This document shows, piece after piece, positions 7,828 to 8,414 of a DNA stretch of 8,414 nt; positions within the stretch are counted from its first letter, which is position 1, and every line of letters begins with the position of its first letter. Location: the NCBI GenBank assembly GCA_910586375.1, contig CAJUIE010000030.1, positions 6,367-14,780 of the forward strand. Reading direction: 5' to 3'. Made by a program: the position numbers and the translations under genes. This stretch comes from an uncultured Alistipes sp. (lineage in GTDB: Bacteria; Bacteroidota; Bacteroidia; Bacteroidales; Rikenellaceae). The notes below the pieces were generated by a model. The model did no database searches. It was given only the letters and a program-made list of their open reading frames with translations, and was not told the origin of the DNA.

Positions 7828-8178
7828 TTAAAGGTCGAGCGGTTCAAGATACTTCCGGGCGATATGCGCCATCGCAGACCGGGCATAACCCTCCTCGTCC
7901 CGGCATCGGGCCCACTCGTCGTATATATTCAGGTGTTCGACCGCAATGGCCGTCTCGACCGCGCGGGCATAGCGTCCGGCACCTTGCCAGCATCGCAGGA
8001 AATAGAGGCGCAGAATCTCTTCGTCGAGGCGCCGCAGCCCTTCCGTGCGCAGCACCCGGGTCAAGGATTCGTACTCCTCGCAGCGGAACGTGTGCGGCAG
8101 GAGGTTGTTCGCGGCATGTTCGACCAGGATGCGTCCATCCTCGGTCCGATAAATGGCTTTGATGATTTCGTGACTCAT
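7828..8178 (-). CDS. Hypothetical small protein, 116 aa
   Basis: This protein of unknown function begins at the ATG at 8176-8178 (MSHEIIKAIYRTEDGRILVE). A TTG two codons upstream is in frame but the ATG is the better choice. Residues 1-32 look like short strands (IIKAIYRTEDGRILVEHAANNLLPHTF). The rest is helical: EEYESLTRVLRTEGLRRLDEEI, then YARAVETAIAVEHLNIYDEWAR, then GYARSAMAHIARKY. There is no signal peptide, membrane helix or catalytic motif that I recognise. It sits 35 bp after the stop of the right-edge gene and 15 bp before the 235-aa gene, in the same orientation, consistent with an operon of accessory genes on a mobile element. Confidence 0.75.
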   Translation of the reverse strand: MSHEIIKAIYRTEDGRILVEHAANNLLPHTFRCEEYESLTRVLRTEGLRRLDEEILRLYFLRCWQGAGRYARAVETAIAVEHLNIYDEWARCRDEEGYARSAMAHIARKYLEPLDL

Positions 8179-8213
8179 AAGCAAATGATTTTAAGAAAAT
8201 ATCGTTTCAGGCA

Positions 8214-8414
8214 TCATCGGATGACGATGTGCGGTTGCACGTAGAAACAGCTCGTTCGGTGGTGCGCATGGTCCTTGACGAGCTTCACGGGTTGGGGCAC
8301 ACCGTAGATGCGCCGTGCGGTCACAGGTGCGTCGATCGCCTCCCATGCCTCTTGCGTAAGCCCCCGCTCGATGTCGCGGTAGCACCAAACGACCCGCTGA
8401 CGGGGCGTCTGCCC
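8214..8414 (-). CDS. Hypothetical protein, C-terminal fragment at window edge
   Basis: This is the last 66 codons of a gene that enters from the right edge, with its TGA at 8214-8216. The visible sequence includes QRVVWCYRDIERGLTQEAWE, then ARRIYGVPQPVKLVKDHA, and ends in CFYVQPHIVIR. The start lies outside the window. I do not recognise the family. The frame is preferred over the overlapping one at 8191-8388 because its composition is protein-like and it is open to the window edge. It heads the visible minus-strand cluster and is 35 bp from the 116-aa gene. Confidence 0.65.
   Translation of the reverse strand, partial: GQTPRQRVVWCYRDIERGLTQEAWEAIDAPVTARRIYGVPQPVKLVKDHAHHRTSCFYVQPHIVIR

Noticed and set aside
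7594..8244. Open frame of 216 codons on the + strand
   Set aside because: It is antisense to two well-formed minus-strand genes, spans their boundary, and its translation looks like GC-rich shadow coding with no recognisable domain.
8191..8388. Minus-strand frame of 65 codons near the right edge
   Set aside because: Its translation is low-complexity and R/P/H-rich. The overlapping frame ending at 8214 is open to the edge and looks like real protein.

Overview
The window looks like accessory DNA from a Bacteroidales bacterium. This rests on the RHS/YD-repeat architecture (a GLGW-type N-terminal shell protein followed by a second protein that begins with a DUF6443-like region), on the lack of strong Shine-Dalgarno sites, and on a small gene resembling DUF4120 proteins of Bacteroides mobile elements. 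The GC-rich minus-strand block would suit a higher-GC genus such as Alistipes, but the genus is a guess.

Left three quarters (1-6700, + strand): a polymorphic-toxin (RHS) locus. A first RHS shell protein, open at the left edge (1-2874), is followed after 9 bp by a second RHS protein (2884-6246). The second protein has a Sec signal peptide, a DUF6443-like region, YD repeats, a classic RHS-associated core ending in a P-x4-D-P-x-G motif, and a variable C-terminal tip of about 180 residues. The tip carries an HEAGH (HExxH) zinc-metallopeptidase signature and resembles M91/NleD-like toxin domains. A lipoprotein gene (6185-6700) starts inside the end of the toxin gene in another frame and is the obvious immunity candidate. 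A perfect 24-bp palindrome followed by a T-rich tract (6726-6758) closes the transcription unit. By hand count GC falls from about 54% in the RHS core to about 39% in the tip and 34% in the immunity gene, as expected for an exchangeable toxin/immunity cassette.

Right quarter (6794-8414, - strand): four closely spaced genes transcribed towards the RHS locus. They are a C-terminal fragment at the right edge, a 116-aa protein, a 235-aa protein with a charged coiled-coil-like centre and a C-terminal CxxC, and a 96-aa DUF4120-like protein. Sampled lines of this block are about 65% GC, unlike the toxin cassette. It looks like the accessory-gene cluster of a Bacteroidales integrative/conjugative element, but no integrase, relaxase or tra gene is in view.

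Working model: the two RHS proteins make a toxin shell and the second carries a metalloprotease warhead. The lipoprotein protects the producer in the cell envelope. The module may ride on a mobile element. Function, target and delivery route are inferred, not shown by the sequence.
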